From Candidatus Tisiphia endosymbiont of Melanophora roralis (GTDB lineage Bacteria; Pseudomonadota; Alphaproteobacteria; Rickettsiales; Rickettsiaceae), in NCBI RefSeq assembly GCF_964026575.1, contig NZ_OZ032161.1, forward strand, positions 62,001-126,000: 64,000 bases of DNA, given 5' to 3'. The notes beneath the pieces are model-generated. The model saw only the letters and a program-made list of their open reading frames with translations. It had not been told where the DNA came from and did no database searches. The translations under genes were made by a program, and so were the position numbers. Below are positions 19,368 to 30,259 of the stretch, one piece after another (within the stretch, counting starts at the first letter, position 1; every line of letters starts with the position of its first letter).

Positions 19368-19408
19368 CCTCCTACTTCAAAGCCATTAACAGCTTTTGAG
19401 GTAGGAGG
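19368..19408 (+). terminator. Hairpin downstream of the TPR gene
   Basis: CCTCCTACTTCAAA pairs with TTTGAGGTAGGAGG across a 13-base loop. No clear U-tract follows, so it may be a bidirectional stabiliser; a second hairpin at 19,437 completes termination. Confidence 0.45.
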
Positions 19409-19436
19409 GATAGCTGCTCAGGGTAATTTTAAAATT

Positions 19437-19458
19437 GGGCTGTTTAAACAAACAGCCC
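19437..19458 (+). terminator. Rho-independent terminator
   Basis: GGGCTGTTT pairs with AAACAGCCC over a four-base loop, followed by GGCTTTT. Placed between the TPR gene and convergent ctaB, it can serve the former. Confidence 0.6.
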
Positions 19459-19493
19459 GGCTTTTAAATTGTTCTGTTGCTATCCACAAGCGG

Positions 19494-20417
19494 CTAGTTT
19501 CGAGAGAAGTCCAATATTAAAAAAATACTAAAAAGATAAAATATCGAGTAGGCAAATAGTTTTTTAGCTTGTTTATGATCTTTATCACTAAACAGAGAGG
19601 TGGCATAGTATAAAAAAATTAGACCCAGTATAAATGCAGTTACTAAATATACAAAATTACTTATTCCTAAAAAAAAGGGCGTAAATGTAGTAATAACCAT
19701 AATTATACTATAGGCAAGAATTTGCTTTTTGGTATAATATTCTCCCTTTACCACCGGCATCATCGGGACACCACAATTTTTGTAGTCTTCTGAGCGAAAA
19801 ATTGCTAATGCCCACGAGTGTGGTGGTGTCCAGGTTAGAATAATCATAAATAAAGAAAAGGAGAAAAGTGAAATCTCATTAGTTACTGTTGCCCAGCCAA
19901 TCATAGGAGGCAATGCACCTGCAACCCCTCCAATAACTATATTTTGCATTGTTGAACGTTTTAGCCACATGGTATAAATGAAGACATAATACAATATGGT
20001 TATTAGTAATAATAAAGCAGATAGTAGATTAACACAAAGTCCCATCAAAAAAACTGAAAAGAACCCCACAACCACGCCAAAAGCTAAAGCATCCTGTGGT
20101 TCTATAACCCCAATAACTAGAGGTCTGTTTTGTGTACGTTTCATTATCGCATCAATATCTCTGTCATACCACATGTTAATAGCTGCACTACTACCAGCTC
20201 CAAGTGTAATACAGAGCATAGCGATGCAAGCTATAAATGGATGGATGGGGTATGGAGCAAGCCATAGACCAGAAAAGCTAGTAAATACCACAAGTGCCAT
20301 AACTCGTGGTTTCATGAGTAGGATATAGTCCATAACTGAGCTATTAGAGCTTTTTTTCGTAGTATTCATCTCTAGTTTTGCAAGAGGTCTATTAATATAA
20401 TTAGAGGAATTATTCAT
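19494..20417 (-). CDS. ctaB: Protoheme IX farnesyltransferase
   Basis: A 307-residue UbiA-family prenyltransferase that makes heme O from heme B for cytochrome oxidase. About nine transmembrane helices are visible. The first Asp-rich motif is [20 protein letters not shown], and the second region is [25 protein letters not shown], diagnostic for CtaB/CyoE. The N-terminal 30 residues are hydrophilic. It lies 11 bases downstream of parC on the same strand. Confidence 0.94.
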   Translation of the reverse strand: MNNSSNYINRPLAKLEMNTTKKSSNSSVMDYILLMKPRVMALVVFTSFSGLWLAPYPIHPFIACIAMLCITLGAGSSAAINMWYDRDIDAIMKRTQNRPLVIGVIEPQDALAFGVVVGFFSVFLMGLCVNLLSALLLLITILYYVFIYTMWLKRSTMQNIVIGGVAGALPPMIGWATVTNEISLFSFSLFMIILTWTPPHSWALAIFRSEDYKNCGVPMMPVVKGEYYTKKQILAYSIIMVITTFTPFFLGISNFVYLVTAFILGLIFLYYATSLFSDKDHKQAKKLFAYSIFYLFSIFLILDFSRN

Positions 20418-20428
20418 ATATCTTTATC

Positions 20429-22642
20429 TTAAGAAAATTTATTATTTCTAGGGAATCCACTAGGAGGGATTTTACCAACCGAACCTCGTCGTCCAAGAAA
20501 TGGTAAAAGATCTTTCTCTACCCTAATCTTTTCTCCTACTTTCCAGCTTAGCCCTAAACTACTATCAAATATCTTGACATCCATAAGTTTAGCATTTTTG
20601 AACTTTTGTAGAATTACCCCTTGTCCTCGTTTCATTATTGGTATTTCGTCTAGTTTAAATACTAGTAGTTTCCGGTTCTCACCTATACAAGCTATACAAT
20701 CACCTTCTACAGGCACACAAGCAATACAGGAATGATTTGCAGGAATTTGCATAATTTGCTTACCGAGTTTAGTTTGTGCTACTACCTCATCTGCATCAAT
20801 AATAAACCCTTTACCAATACTACTTGCCAATAAAAGTTTTTGGGTAGGCCTATAGACCAACATGCTTACTATTTCTTCATTACCTATATCTATCATCAAT
20901 TTTATAGATTCTCCATTGCCTTTGCCTTTAAATATATTATCGGCTAGGATAGTGAAAAAACGCCCCGCTGCACTTAATATAAGAATTTTGTCAGTAGTAT
21001 AGCCTTCTAGAATAAAATTTTCTGCGTCTCCTTCCTTATATTTAACAGTTGATAAATCGTTACTATGACCTTTTAAAGAGCGAATCCACCCCATCTTGGA
21101 ACATATTATGGTAAGAGGTTCTTTGGCTATGAAAGCTGAAATATCAACAATTTGAGCAACAATATTAGCTTCTTCAAAACTAGTTCGGCGTAACCCCAAT
21201 TTAGTGCTAAAACCAAACTTTGTTTGTACCATTTTAACTTCTTTCTTAACTATCTTTTTTAATTCACTCGGATCTTGTAGAATTTTCTGTAAATGTGCAT
21301 GCTCTTTTTCGAGTAGATTATGCTCGTTAATAATTTCTTGTTCTTCCAATTTTCTTAAAGATCGCAATCTTGTATTAAGAATTGCTTCAACTTGCACATC
21401 AGTTAAACCAAACTTAGCTATCATTACTTGTTTAGGCTCATCTTCTTCACGAATAATTTTAATTATTTCATCCAAATTTAAGTAAGCTATCCTTAGACCT
21501 TTGAGAACTTCCAACCTATGTTCAATTTTGCCAATAAGAAATTTAGATCTGCGAGTAATAATATTTTGTCGGTGTAATAAAAATTCCTGCAATATTTCCA
21601 GTATATTAGCTACTTTAGGAATATTATTTGAACCTATAACATTCATATTAAGCTGAATTCTATTCTCTAAAACTGTCAGTTTGAATAATGACTCCATAAT
21701 TACATTAGGATCACAATTACGATCCCTAGGTTCAATAATTAATCTTATATCTTCTGTAGATTCATCTCTAATATTGCTTATTAAAGGAATTTTTTTGTCT
21801 TTTAACAATACAGCTATTTGTTCGATAAGTTTAGATTTTTGTACTTGATAAGGTATTTCAGTAATTACTATCTGATATAAACCATAACTTAGGTCTTCCT
21901 TTGCCCATCTTGCTCTTACTCTAAAGCTACCACGCCCTACGCTATAGGCTTGATGGATTGAATCGATTCTATTAACAATTATTCCACCCGTTGGAAAGTC
22001 AGGACCTTTAACAAATTGCAAAATATCGTTAACATTTGATTGAGGATGGTCAATTAAATGTATTAGTGCATCACATAATTCATGTAAATTATGTGGTGGT
22101 ATACTGGTTGCCATTCCAACTGCTATACCTTCTGAACCATTAGCCAGTAAATTAGGAAACATAGCGGGCATAACTACTGGTTCGGTATCGGAATCATCAT
22201 ATGTAGCCCGAAAATCAACAGTATCTTGATCTATATCTGACATTAATAAGGTACAAATTTCTGTCATTCTTGATTCTGTATAACGCATAGCTGCTGCGTT
22301 ATCTCCATCAATAGAACCAAAATTTCCTTGTCCATCAATTAGTGGATATCTGAGAGAAAAATTTTGTGCAAGACGTACTAATGTATCATACACTGCAACG
22401 TCACTATGTGGGTGATATTTACCCATTACATCACCGACAACTCTTGCACATTTCTTATAGGCAGAGGTTGGGTCTAACCTTAATTGGAGCATGCCGTACA
22501 ATAATCTGCGATGCACTGGTTTTAACCCATCACGAACGTCAGGCAAGGATCTTGACATAATTGTTGATAAGGCATAAGAGAGGTAACGCTCTGATAATGC
22601 ATTACCAAAGTCTATATTTTCTATTTTAGCATTATCTATCAT
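20429..22642 (-). CDS. parC: DNA topoisomerase IV subunit A
   Basis: A 737-residue type IIA topoisomerase A subunit that decatenates daughter chromosomes. [30 protein letters not shown] opens the breakage-reunion domain; the catalytic Tyr is residue 121 in [14 protein letters not shown]. The C-terminal domain (from about 500) is short and ParC-like rather than the longer GyrA pinwheel with a GyrA box, and no such box is visible. Length fits alphaproteobacterial ParC. Confidence 0.92.
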   Translation of the reverse strand: MIDNAKIENIDFGNALSERYLSYALSTIMSRSLPDVRDGLKPVHRRLLYGMLQLRLDPTSAYKKCARVVGDVMGKYHPHSDVAVYDTLVRLAQNFSLRYPLIDGQGNFGSIDGDNAAAMRYTESRMTEICTLLMSDIDQDTVDFRATYDDSDTEPVVMPAMFPNLLANGSEGIAVGMATSIPPHNLHELCDALIHLIDHPQSNVNDILQFVKGPDFPTGGIIVNRIDSIHQAYSVGRGSFRVRARWAKEDLSYGLYQIVITEIPYQVQKSKLIEQIAVLLKDKKIPLISNIRDESTEDIRLIIEPRDRNCDPNVIMESLFKLTVLENRIQLNMNVIGSNNIPKVANILEILQEFLLHRQNIITRRSKFLIGKIEHRLEVLKGLRIAYLNLDEIIKIIREEDEPKQVMIAKFGLTDVQVEAILNTRLRSLRKLEEQEIINEHNLLEKEHAHLQKILQDPSELKKIVKKEVKMVQTKFGFSTKLGLRRTSFEEANIVAQIVDISAFIAKEPLTIICSKMGWIRSLKGHSNDLSTVKYKEGDAENFILEGYTTDKILILSAAGRFFTILADNIFKGKGNGESIKLMIDIGNEEIVSMLVYRPTQKLLLASSIGKGFIIDADEVVAQTKLGKQIMQIPANHSCIACVPVEGDCIACIGENRKLLVFKLDEIPIMKRGQGVILQKFKNAKLMDVKIFDSSLGLSWKVGEKIRVEKDLLPFLGRRGSVGKIPPSGFPRNNKFS

Positions 22643-22734
22643 ACAAAACTTTTTATTATTATTTATTCCATGTTTAGTATAATATCCTAAATATATGCTA
22701 GCACTAATAGCAAAATGGTATTAAATAATAAAAA

Positions 22735-22816
22735 TTATACTTTTGCTTTTAATCGTTCTATTTCAACAATATATTTATCACCTTGCTGGTCTTCAACCCA
22801 TAACTGTTGAAAGTTA
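22735..22816 (-). pseudogene. C-terminal remnant of a small gene
   Basis: On the minus strand the frame reads FQQLWVEDQQGDKYIVEIER and a short tail LKAKV before a stop at 22,735. The sequence has clear protein character but no start; the frame closes upstream at 22,842 inside a palindromic repeat. I read it as the tail of a small gene whose front was replaced by the repeat. The parent gene is not certain. Confidence 0.35.
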
Positions 22817-23090
22817 AAAAACCGTCTATTAGCGAAGTACTATTGTAAGGCTTAAACCGTCTATTAGCGAGCGAACGTACGTGAGCGTGGCAATCCATGA
22901 AGCTTGTTATATGGATTGCTTCGTCGACCTACGGTCTCCTCGCAATGACGCTAGGCTGTTTTTCCTATGACTTTATAAATGCCACGCGTAAGGTGAATTA
23001 GTTACAAAAAGAGTTTTTTTGGGGTTGTCTTTCTGCAACTTTAGTGTAAAATCAACAGAAAATCAACTTATTTTAGACCGCTGCCTACGC

Positions 23091-23386
23091 AGGGCAGTTT
23101 AAAAGTCATAACTAATGATAGAAAATACTAAGTTATAAAAACAAATAGTTGTCATCGCGAGCCACAAAGTGGCACAACTGTCGAAAGTTCAACAAACGTC
23201 TATTAGCGAGGAGACCGTAGGTCGACGAAGCAATCCATATCCATATGACAAGCTTCATGGATTGCCGCACTCACGTACGTTCGCTCGCAATGACGGTTTA
23301 GGGCTGACAACGCTCCTCGCTAATAGACATTTATGCATTTTAAAAAACAAATTTTCTATCATTAGTTAGGACTTTTAAACTACCCT
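23091..23386. repeat. 296-base element with 36-base inverted ends
   Basis: Left arm 23,091-23,126 (AGGGCAGTTTAAAAGTCATA, then ACTAATGATAGAAAAT) and right arm 23,351-23,386 are inverted copies with 34 of 36 bases matching. A palindromic repeat of the 'ctattagcgag' family lies inside. A fragment of the arm (CAGGGCAGTTTAAAAATCGC) recurs at 62,510. No target duplication is obvious. It looks like a MITE-type non-autonomous element. Confidence 0.65.
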
Positions 23387-23452
23387 AGTGACATAATGAT
23401 GGCAGGGATATAGACATGAATTATTTTTTTTAATTATAGATATGGTGAAATG

Positions 23453-26400
23453 ATGGCAAAAAAACAAAAATTCTTTAAAAATTTGCTGGCTAGTAGTGCA
23501 ATCGCCTCGATTGTAGCTAGCCTAGGCAGTAGTAGTGTGGCATTTGGTGGGGCTGTTCCTGATGCTGTTTTGATGATAGACAATGCGGCGTTGACTGATA
23601 CTGCAGCTGGAGGTCAAAATCATTGGAATGAAATTGATCAGAATGGTTTGCCTGTCAATCCAGGTGCTTTTGTTGATGCACCTCAGGATAACGAGGCATT
23701 TACCTATGGTGGTAATTTTATACTTAATGCTAACAGACCAGATGCTATTATTACAGCTATCAACTTAGTTAACCACCAGCCCGGCGATCTTACAGTTAAT
23801 GAAAATCTGTCAATCGGTTCTATAGTGCGTAATGTTGGTGGTGCTAATACGTTAACTATAAAGATAGTAGCTGGCCACACCGCAACTTTAACTGGTACTC
23901 CAGCTGCTAAGGATAATCATGGCTTCAATGCAGACCCCAATACCTATACCGGTTTAGGTAATGTAGAGCTTGGTGGTGTAGGATCAACTCTTATAGTTCG
24001 TTCTTTTAATAATGAGGATATAGCTGTCGGCAATGTCTCGACTGCTGTGCATCAGCAGGGCGTATTAACCTTCGTAACAAGTGGTAGTGTTGGGGCAATT
24101 GGTGCGGATGATCATAGATTACTGACAGTGAATATAGGTAATGTAGGACCAAGAGGGGGTGGTGCAACAGTTACATTAAATGGTGATGTTTATGCTGGTG
24201 AAATTAAGTTTACCCGTGCAACTTCTATACTTAAAGTGGGTGGTGGTAGTACAATCAATGGTAACATATTAAACGCTGTTGGTCGAAATAACAGGGGGAC
24301 ATTAACCTTCCTAGGAGCTGGTAGGGTAATTGGGAATATCGGTGTTGATGGTGCTGCTTTAGAAAATATAAACATAGGCAATGGAGAAGTGACATTAAAT
24401 GGTAATGTTTATGCTGAGAATACTAACCTTACCGATGCAGCTTCTATACTTAAATTGACGGCTGGTCATACAATCACTGGTAATGTCGTTACTACGGTTG
24501 GTGATGGTGAAGGAGTATTAACCTTCGAGGGAAGTGGTGGAGTAACTGGCACTATTGGTGATGGTCATGCTTTAGCAGAGGTTAATTTCAATGGAGCTGG
24601 TGAGGTACACTTACGGCAAGCAGCTAGTGCTGAAACTTTTACTTTTAATCAAGCTGCTACGTTACATGCCCATGATGATATTACTGGTAATGTGCATTTC
24701 AAAGGTTATAATGGTATAATTAAGCTGGAAAATGCCAAGAAAGTCACTGGTGTTATCACTACGGCTAGAAATGGTGAAGGAACATTAACCTTCGATGGAG
24801 AGGGTGAAGTAACTGGGAATATTGGTACTATTGATGTTGATAATCCTGCTAATGATAAGCGTATTGCTCTAATTAATACTGGTGGTATTACTAGATTAAA
24901 AGGAAATGTCTATACTAATGATCTTCACTTTGGTAATGCTGCTGGTCATGCTGTAACAATTGGTGGTAATTTTGCAGGAGGAGTTACTTTTGATGCTGTT
25001 AATGATGGGATACTGACATTTAACGGTGTTGCTGGACCTTATGATTTCGACTCAACAATAGCAAATGGTGATCATGGTACTTTAAATGTTCATGCTGACC
25101 TTACAGCCACAAATGCACAGATTGGAAAGATTAAAACCATAAATATAGGTACTATTGCTCCTGCTCCTCACACTCTAAAAATAGATGCTTCAAATGGTAA
25201 TGTTAATCTTCTTGGTCGAGTTAATGATCCTGCTGCTCTTGTTGCTGTTGATCAAACTATTAATTTCTTGGACGCAGATTCGGTTTTGCATTTATATTCA
25301 TCAAATGCTGTTAATAATACCATAACCTTTGCGAATAACTTACTAGGAGGAGGTGGTAATGAAGGAATCGTGTTAATGGAGGGTAATGGGGTACTATTAA
25401 CTGTGCAATCTGTCGGCGGAAAAAGCCTTGGTACAGCTGGTCAAGAGCTAAAGGAATTGCAAATTAAAGGTCCAGTCACTATCGCAGGAGGTGTTGCTAA
25501 TGGACTTGATGTCCATGAAACGGACGCGTTGAACATTATGAAAGGGGCAAGATTTACCGATGAAAGTACTACCTCTGCACAGATTGCCAATATTCATATT
25601 GGGGCAGATGATGGTTTTGGTGCTGGTATCGGTCCAGCAACTTATATACTTGATGCAGAACACATTGATTTTAATTTAAATGCTCATGCTGCTAATCAGA
25701 TTGTTTTTGACCATGCAGATGCTCAGTTAACCTTACGGAATAGTGCTGCTGCAAATAAAACTATAACTTTGCGAAACGATCTAAATCCAGGTGCTGGTGC
25801 TGATGGTAAGGGTATAGTTGAGCTTCATTCTGCTATGGCTGGAAACACATTGACGATTGCTGGAGCAGGTAGGCATTTAGGTACTGCTGTTAATAACCTA
25901 AAAAAGGTAATTTTTTCTGGTGCTGGTAAATTTAACACTCGGCAGATTACCATTCATAGCAAAAATATAGAATTAAATGTAAATGAACTAACATTGGGTG
26001 ATGTTAATAGCAATATTTTATTTGCTACAAATACTGTACTTACCGTTGGTAATATTACAGGTAATGTAGATTTCCAAAATCATGATGGTACAGTTAGTTT
26101 GGAAGCTGGTAAGAGAATCAATGGTAGTGTAACTAGTACTGGTACTGGTGATGCTAAGGGAACATTAGTATTCCTAGGAATTGGTGAAGTAACAGGTTCG
26201 ATTACTAAATTAAAGATGTTAAGAGCTGGGGCAGGTGAGGTAAGATTAGCAGGTGTCAATCATAATATTACTGAAATTCAAGGTAATGGTGTTGGTAATT
26301 TAACTTTTGCTAATAACTTTAATTTAGAAGGTTCTATTAACTCAACAGGAGGAGCTGCAGTTGGTTTAATATTCAAAGGCAACAGTAGAGTTACTGGTGT

Positions 26401-29056
26401 AGTTGGAACGGCAAAAAATCCTGTTGGTACTATAAAAGTCCAAGCTGGTACTAATATCTTTAGTAACACAGTTCAAACTGCTAATGATCAGGACATCATA
26501 ATATCTAATGAAGCAACTGCTAAGTTTGCTAACAGCGTGACGACTCGTAATATTAAGGGAGAGCTAGCTGGCAAAGGTACGGTTCAATTTAGTAATGCTG
26601 AAGCTATAACCGTTAATAGTGCAATAGGTGCTACTAATGCAGTATATACTCTAGACATAGCGGGAGCAGATGTAAAGATTACCCAAGCAGTTTCAGCGAA
26701 TTATATTAACTTCTCTAATGCTAGTAAAGAGGCAACTTTAACTTTAGAAGGGACAAGTACTGTAGGTGGTATTAGGACTAATGGTAATAATGTTCATACT
26801 CTTGCATTAGCTGCAGATTTTACCACTGAAATACAAGATATTGGGTCAGAGAATAACAGGTTAAAATCTATTAAATTACTGGGTGATCATAAAATTACTA
26901 TTAATAGTGGTGTCTATTCCGATATATCAACTAAAACTGATAATACTGGTAAAGTAGTTTTCAACTCGGATAGAAGCTTTGCTTATAATTTAGGAACAGA
27001 TAAATTAAGATTGTCTGATGTAACCTTTGCTAATAATGCTACGGTAAAAGGTGATGTTTATTCTAAGCAAATAACAATTGCTAGTGATAAGACTGCAACT
27101 TTTGCTGGTACTACAAACAGAACTATATCTGTGCCAAACTCCACTGTAGATGGGTCTAGCCTGTCAAGATCATTGAAAAGTTTTGCCTATAGTACACAAA
27201 TTGTTTCGGATGAAATAAAAAATGAAGGTATTGCAAAATTTGATAAGGCAGTACTGGTTGATGCCAAAATTACTGGTGGTAAGGTAACGTTTGCCGATAA
27301 TGTTTGGTTTAAACAAACTGCTGATGGGAAAGAAGTAAATTTTGCTGCAAATAAGTATGTAATATTAGAACAAAATATTAACTTTGCTAATATTAAAGCA
27401 GATCAAGCTAAGATAATTATATTACCTAAAACAGCCTCTATAACTGGTAATTTAGCAGCTAAAGATTTTACCGTAGATCTTGCAGCTAATCAATTAAAAT
27501 ATACTGGTCAGGCACAGCTGACAGGAAAGATAGAACTAGTTACTGCCTACGACACATCAAGTGGAGCAGGTGGTAATATAGAGGTTCAGACAGGTAGTAA
27601 ATTGGATTTATCGAAAGCAGACGAGCTGACTATAAAAGTGAAAGCTCAGACTGATATTAACAAAATTCCTAAGGAGGGGGCTAAATATGTTGTGATTTCG
27701 TCAGTTAATGGTAATGGTCTTGTTGCAATTGATCATAGTAAAATTAAGCTTGACCCAACTGGTGAACAAAACCGTTTTGTACAGTGGTCCATGGATTCTA
27801 GCGATCTAACACTATATATAACTGACATTTCTAAGGAAGTTACAGCTAAAGAAATTGCTGATACATCCCTACCACAGGAAGATCGGGAATTTTATACACA
27901 GTTGAATAATGTAACAGATCGTAATAGTTCTGCTGCTCAGTTCATGAACAATATAGGTCGGATGGATAGAGAGCATGCCCTTCAAGCGATGGATAGAATA
28001 TTGCCTGGTAATGAACATCCAATAGGAGAGAGCCTTGTAAGAAATCCAACATCTGAAATAATTGGAGGATTGATTGCTCAAGCTGATACCCAAATTACTG
28101 CAACAAGGATGGGAAATTCAGTACCTATGCAAAATGCTGCATCAGCTGTAGACTCTGAAAATGCTACATCAGCTATAGGCTCTGGTGATGATGATACGCT
28201 AAGGTATGGAGTATGGGGTAGTCCATTCTATGGTACTGCTTGCCAAGAAACGTATAAAGGAGTTAGTGGTTATAAATCGAAATCAGCTGGTGGAATAGTT
28301 GGATTTGATGGTTTAGTAAATGATAACCTGCTACTTGGTGCAGCTTATAGCCGAATTAACACACAAATGTCTCATCAGGATAAGAAAATTGGTGATAAAA
28401 CTAACGGTAAGACTAATATCTTCTCCTTATATAGTTTATATAATCTTACCAATAATTGGTTTACTGAAGCTATAGCATCATATGGTATAACTAGGGTTAA
28501 GAACTCAGAAGGACGCCTAATCGCCACAACGAAGAGAAATGTTACTGCTCTAGAGACTGCGGCTGCTAAGTATAAATCTATCTCTTATAGTGGTCAATTA
28601 CTTACAGGGTATAATTATATAGCTTCTGAAAAGTTAATGATTACCCCAACAATTGGGTTCAGATATTCGCAATTTAAGGATGCTGGCTATACGGAAACTG
28701 GTACAAAATTCCAAAACCTAGTTGTTAAGAAAAGGTCGTACAATAAATTTGAAGGTATTTTGGGGTTAAGAACTGCGGCAACCCTGAAGGCTAACAAAGT
28801 ATTGTTAATACCAGAATTGCATGGTTACGTTAATCATGACTTCAAAGGAAAAGCACCAATTATTGATGCAAGGTTAGATGGGATAAATGAACCATTACCG
28901 ACTAAATCAGTTAAACCTGTTAAGACCTTCTTCACTGTTGGTACTGGTTTCACTGCGAAATATAATATGATGGAATGTGGTATTATCTATAATGTTAACA
29001 TTGCCAGCAAATATATTGGTCACCAAGGTAGTTTGAAGGTTAAAGTGAATTTTTAA
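23453..29056 (+). CDS. rOmpB/Sca-type autotransporter adhesin
   Basis: A very large type V surface protein (about 1867 residues). The N-terminus MAKKQKFFKNLLASSAIAS plus VASLGSSSVAFGG is a signal peptide like that of rickettsial rOmpB. The passenger (about 40-1560) is Gly/Asn/Thr/Val-rich and built of repeated units, for example GVLTFEGSGGVTGTIGDGHA and GTLTFDGEGEVTGNIGT, as in beta-helical Sca proteins. The last about 285 residues, from RYGVWGSPFYG, form the autotransporter beta-barrel, ending GSLKVKVNF with the terminal Phe needed for outer-membrane insertion. rOmpB family members mediate adhesion and entry and form a surface layer. Another Sca subtype is possible. Two ATGs are adjacent; I use the second. 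Confidence 0.88.
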   Translation: MAKKQKFFKNLLASSAIASIVASLGSSSVAFGGAVPDAVLMIDNAALTDTAAGGQNHWNEIDQNGLPVNPGAFVDAPQDNEAFTYGGNFILNANRPDAIITAINLVNHQPGDLTVNENLSIGSIVRNVGGANTLTIKIVAGHTATLTGTPAAKDNHGFNADPNTYTGLGNVELGGVGSTLIVRSFNNEDIAVGNVSTAVHQQGVLTFVTSGSVGAIGADDHRLLTVNIGNVGPRGGGATVTLNGDVYAGEIKFTRATSILKVGGGSTINGNILNAVGRNNRGTLTFLGAGRVIGNIGVDGAALENINIGNGEVTLNGNVYAENTNLTDAASILKLTAGHTITGNVVTTVGDGEGVLTFEGSGGVTGTIGDGHALAEVNFNGAGEVHLRQAASAETFTFNQAATLHAHDDITGNVHFKGYNGIIKLENAKKVTGVITTARNGEGTLTFDGEGEVTGNIGTIDVDNPANDKRIALINTGGITRLKGNVYTNDLHFGNAAGHAVTIGGNFAGGVTFDAVNDGILTFNGVAGPYDFDSTIANGDHGTLNVHADLTATNAQIGKIKTINIGTIAPAPHTLKIDASNGNVNLLGRVNDPAALVAVDQTINFLDADSVLHLYSSNAVNNTITFANNLLGGGGNEGIVLMEGNGVLLTVQSVGGKSLGTAGQELKELQIKGPVTIAGGVANGLDVHETDALNIMKGARFTDESTTSAQIANIHIGADDGFGAGIGPATYILDAEHIDFNLNAHAANQIVFDHADAQLTLRNSAAANKTITLRNDLNPGAGADGKGIVELHSAMAGNTLTIAGAGRHLGTAVNNLKKVIFSGAGKFNTRQITIHSKNIELNVNELTLGDVNSNILFATNTVLTVGNITGNVDFQNHDGTVSLEAGKRINGSVTSTGTGDAKGTLVFLGIGEVTGSITKLKMLRAGAGEVRLAGVNHNITEIQGNGVGNLTFANNFNLEGSINSTGGAAVGLIFKGNSRVTGVVGTAKNPVGTIKVQAGTNIFSNTVQTANDQDIIISNEATAKFANSVTTRNIKGELAGKGTVQFSNAEAITVNSAIGATNAVYTLDIAGADVKITQAVSANYINFSNASKEATLTLEGTSTVGGIRTNGNNVHTLALAADFTTEIQDIGSENNRLKSIKLLGDHKITINSGVYSDISTKTDNTGKVVFNSDRSFAYNLGTDKLRLSDVTFANNATVKGDVYSKQITIASDKTATFAGTTNRTISVPNSTVDGSSLSRSLKSFAYSTQIVSDEIKNEGIAKFDKAVLVDAKITGGKVTFADNVWFKQTADGKEVNFAANKYVILEQNINFANIKADQAKIIILPKTASITGNLAAKDFTVDLAANQLKYTGQAQLTGKIELVTAYDTSSGAGGNIEVQTGSKLDLSKADELTIKVKAQTDINKIPKEGAKYVVISSVNGNGLVAIDHSKIKLDPTGEQNRFVQWSMDSSDLTLYITDISKEVTAKEIADTSLPQEDREFYTQLNNVTDRNSSAAQFMNNIGRMDREHALQAMDRILPGNEHPIGESLVRNPTSEIIGGLIAQADTQITATRMGNSVPMQNAASAVDSENATSAIGSGDDDTLRYGVWGSPFYGTACQETYKGVSGYKSKSAGGIVGFDGLVNDNLLLGAAYSRINTQMSHQDKKIGDKTNGKTNIFSLYSLYNLTNNWFTEAIASYGITRVKNSEGRLIATTKRNVTALETAAAKYKSISYSGQLLTGYNYIASEKLMITPTIGFRYSQFKDAGYTETGTKFQNLVVKKRSYNKFEGILGLRTAATLKANKVLLIPELHGYVNHDFKGKAPIIDARLDGINEPLPTKSVKPVKTFFTVGTGFTAKYNMMECGIIYNVNIASKYIGHQGSLKVKVNF

Positions 29057-29094
29057 GTAGCTTATCCTCAATTTAATGAGTGCAAAATACGCGA

Positions 29095-29130
29095 ATTCGG
29101 GATAAGAATTAACTAATTCTTATCCCGAAT
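29095..29130. terminator. Bidirectional hairpin between the autotransporter gene and comF
   Basis: ATTCGGGATAAGAATTA pairs with AATTCTTATCCCGAAT over a short loop. Its position between convergent genes fits a terminator, but the left arm with its CGCG prefix recurs at 1,591-1,610 and, diverged, at 39,669-39,706, so it is also a dispersed repeat. Confidence 0.55.
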
Positions 29131-29157
29131 GGGGGTAAAATGGGGATATAAGAGTAT

Positions 29158-29874
29158 TTATGTCATGGCAATTGTCATAACATAAACACTCTTAGCCCCG
29201 GAATCCTTCAAGATTTTAGCACATTTGTTAATGGTAGTGCCAGTTGTCAATACATCATCTACTAATAATATTTTTTGACCTATAATTTGATATTTTTTAT
29301 TGAATATAAGGCTATTTGATAAGTTTTTTTCTCGTTCTTTTTTAGATAAAAAAGTTTGGGATTTGGTCCATCTTGACTTAATTAATACGTCAGGACTTAC
29401 CGGTTTTTTTAGTAGTTTGCTGATTTCTTGAGCCATAATCAAAGCAGGATTATACATTCTAAACAATCTTTTGAATCTATTCATTGGAACTGGAATAATC
29501 AGGTCAATATCTTGAAATTCGCTGTGATATTGTCTATAAAGTAATTTGCTGAAAGTTTTGGAGAAAATAGTTTTATCTTGATATTTAAAGGCATGAATTA
29601 TTTCTTTGCTATGCTCATTAAATTTAATTAAGCTACGAGATACATCATACCAAGGTTTATGTTGAAAGCATTTTGCACAACACATATTATCTAAAATTGA
29701 TATATCTAATCTACAACCACAAATATTGCAGTAAGGTTTTGTAATAAAATCAAGTTTCTTCCAACAATTTAGACAAAAACCCTCTTTAGTGGCAGTCATT
29801 TCAGCACAAGACAAACATCTTGCTGGCAAGATATAATCTATTAGGTAATTATACAATCTACTAATTTTGTACAT
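29158..29874 (-). CDS. comF: ComF family phosphoribosyltransferase-like protein
   Basis: A 238-residue ComF-type protein. The N-terminus holds a zinc-ribbon with Cys pairs (CLSCAEM, CLNCW, CNICGC, CCAKCF), and the C-terminal part is a PRTase domain with ILLVDDVLTTGTTINKCAKI, the PRPP loop. ComF acts in DNA uptake in some bacteria and has been retained widely; in rickettsiae its role is unproven. It is convergent with the autotransporter gene, and a small lipoprotein gene lies 18 bases upstream on the same strand. Confidence 0.88.
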   Translation of the reverse strand: MYKISRLYNYLIDYILPARCLSCAEMTATKEGFCLNCWKKLDFITKPYCNICGCRLDISILDNMCCAKCFQHKPWYDVSRSLIKFNEHSKEIIHAFKYQDKTIFSKTFSKLLYRQYHSEFQDIDLIIPVPMNRFKRLFRMYNPALIMAQEISKLLKKPVSPDVLIKSRWTKSQTFLSKKEREKNLSNSLIFNKKYQIIGQKILLVDDVLTTGTTINKCAKILKDSGAKSVYVMTIAMT

Positions 29875-29892
29875 TATTATAAAAGTAAACCT

Positions 29893-30072
29893 TTAGGCAA
29901 TATCTCTAGTTAAATTTACCGGTCTACGAACACATGGGTTGCCAGTACTCGAAGAATCTGTTGATTCAATAGACACACAAGGGCTTTTAATCTCGTAAGG
30001 AGGACCAGGAGTGCATGATAATAATTGCAAGAGTATAACAAAAAACAGAGAAAATCTTAATAATTTTGTCAT
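29893..30072 (-). CDS. Small lipoprotein, DUF2706-like (59 aa)
   Basis: A 59-residue ORF with a signal sequence MTKLLRFSLFFVILLQLLSC, whose LLSC is a lipobox, so Cys20 would be lipidated. The mature part (TPGPPYEIKSPCVSIES, NPCVRRPVN) is short with two more Cys. It resembles a small Rickettsia lipoprotein family that I recall as DUF2706. Function unknown. It sits just upstream of comF, same strand. Confidence 0.7.
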   Translation of the reverse strand: MTKLLRFSLFFVILLQLLSCTPGPPYEIKSPCVSIESTDSSSTGNPCVRRPVNLTRDIA

Positions 30073-30259
30073 AATTGTCGTTTGGAATTAATTTTATTGT
30101 CTTAGATTCTATAGGAGGTTAACCTAGTTCGCAATATATCTCAAGTACATTTAATAAAAAATAAGTTTTAGATACAAAATACATAATAGCTTGTGGCATT
30201 TTTCCTGACAAGCATATATACTCTCTTCAAATGTTTGCAAGTAATAACCTAAGGAAACG

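Larger units (their letters stand above)
22643..23449. repeat. Repeat-rich region upstream of the autotransporter gene
   Basis: About 800 bases between divergent parC and the autotransporter. Apart from a gene remnant at 22,735-22,816, the content is repeats: 22,817-22,955 is the inverted counterpart of the compound element at 7,442-7,573; 23,091-23,386 is an element with 36-base inverted ends that encloses another copy of the same family at 23,195-23,325. The last 60 bases should hold the autotransporter promoter. Confidence 0.7.

Noticed and set aside
23169-23369. 66-codon frame upstream of the autotransporter gene
   Set aside because: It lies wholly in palindromic repeats, and its residues are repeat translations.
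29095-29130. Hairpin as an intrinsic terminator only
   Set aside because: No U-tract, and the arm recurs at two other places, so the terminator role is kept only as possible.
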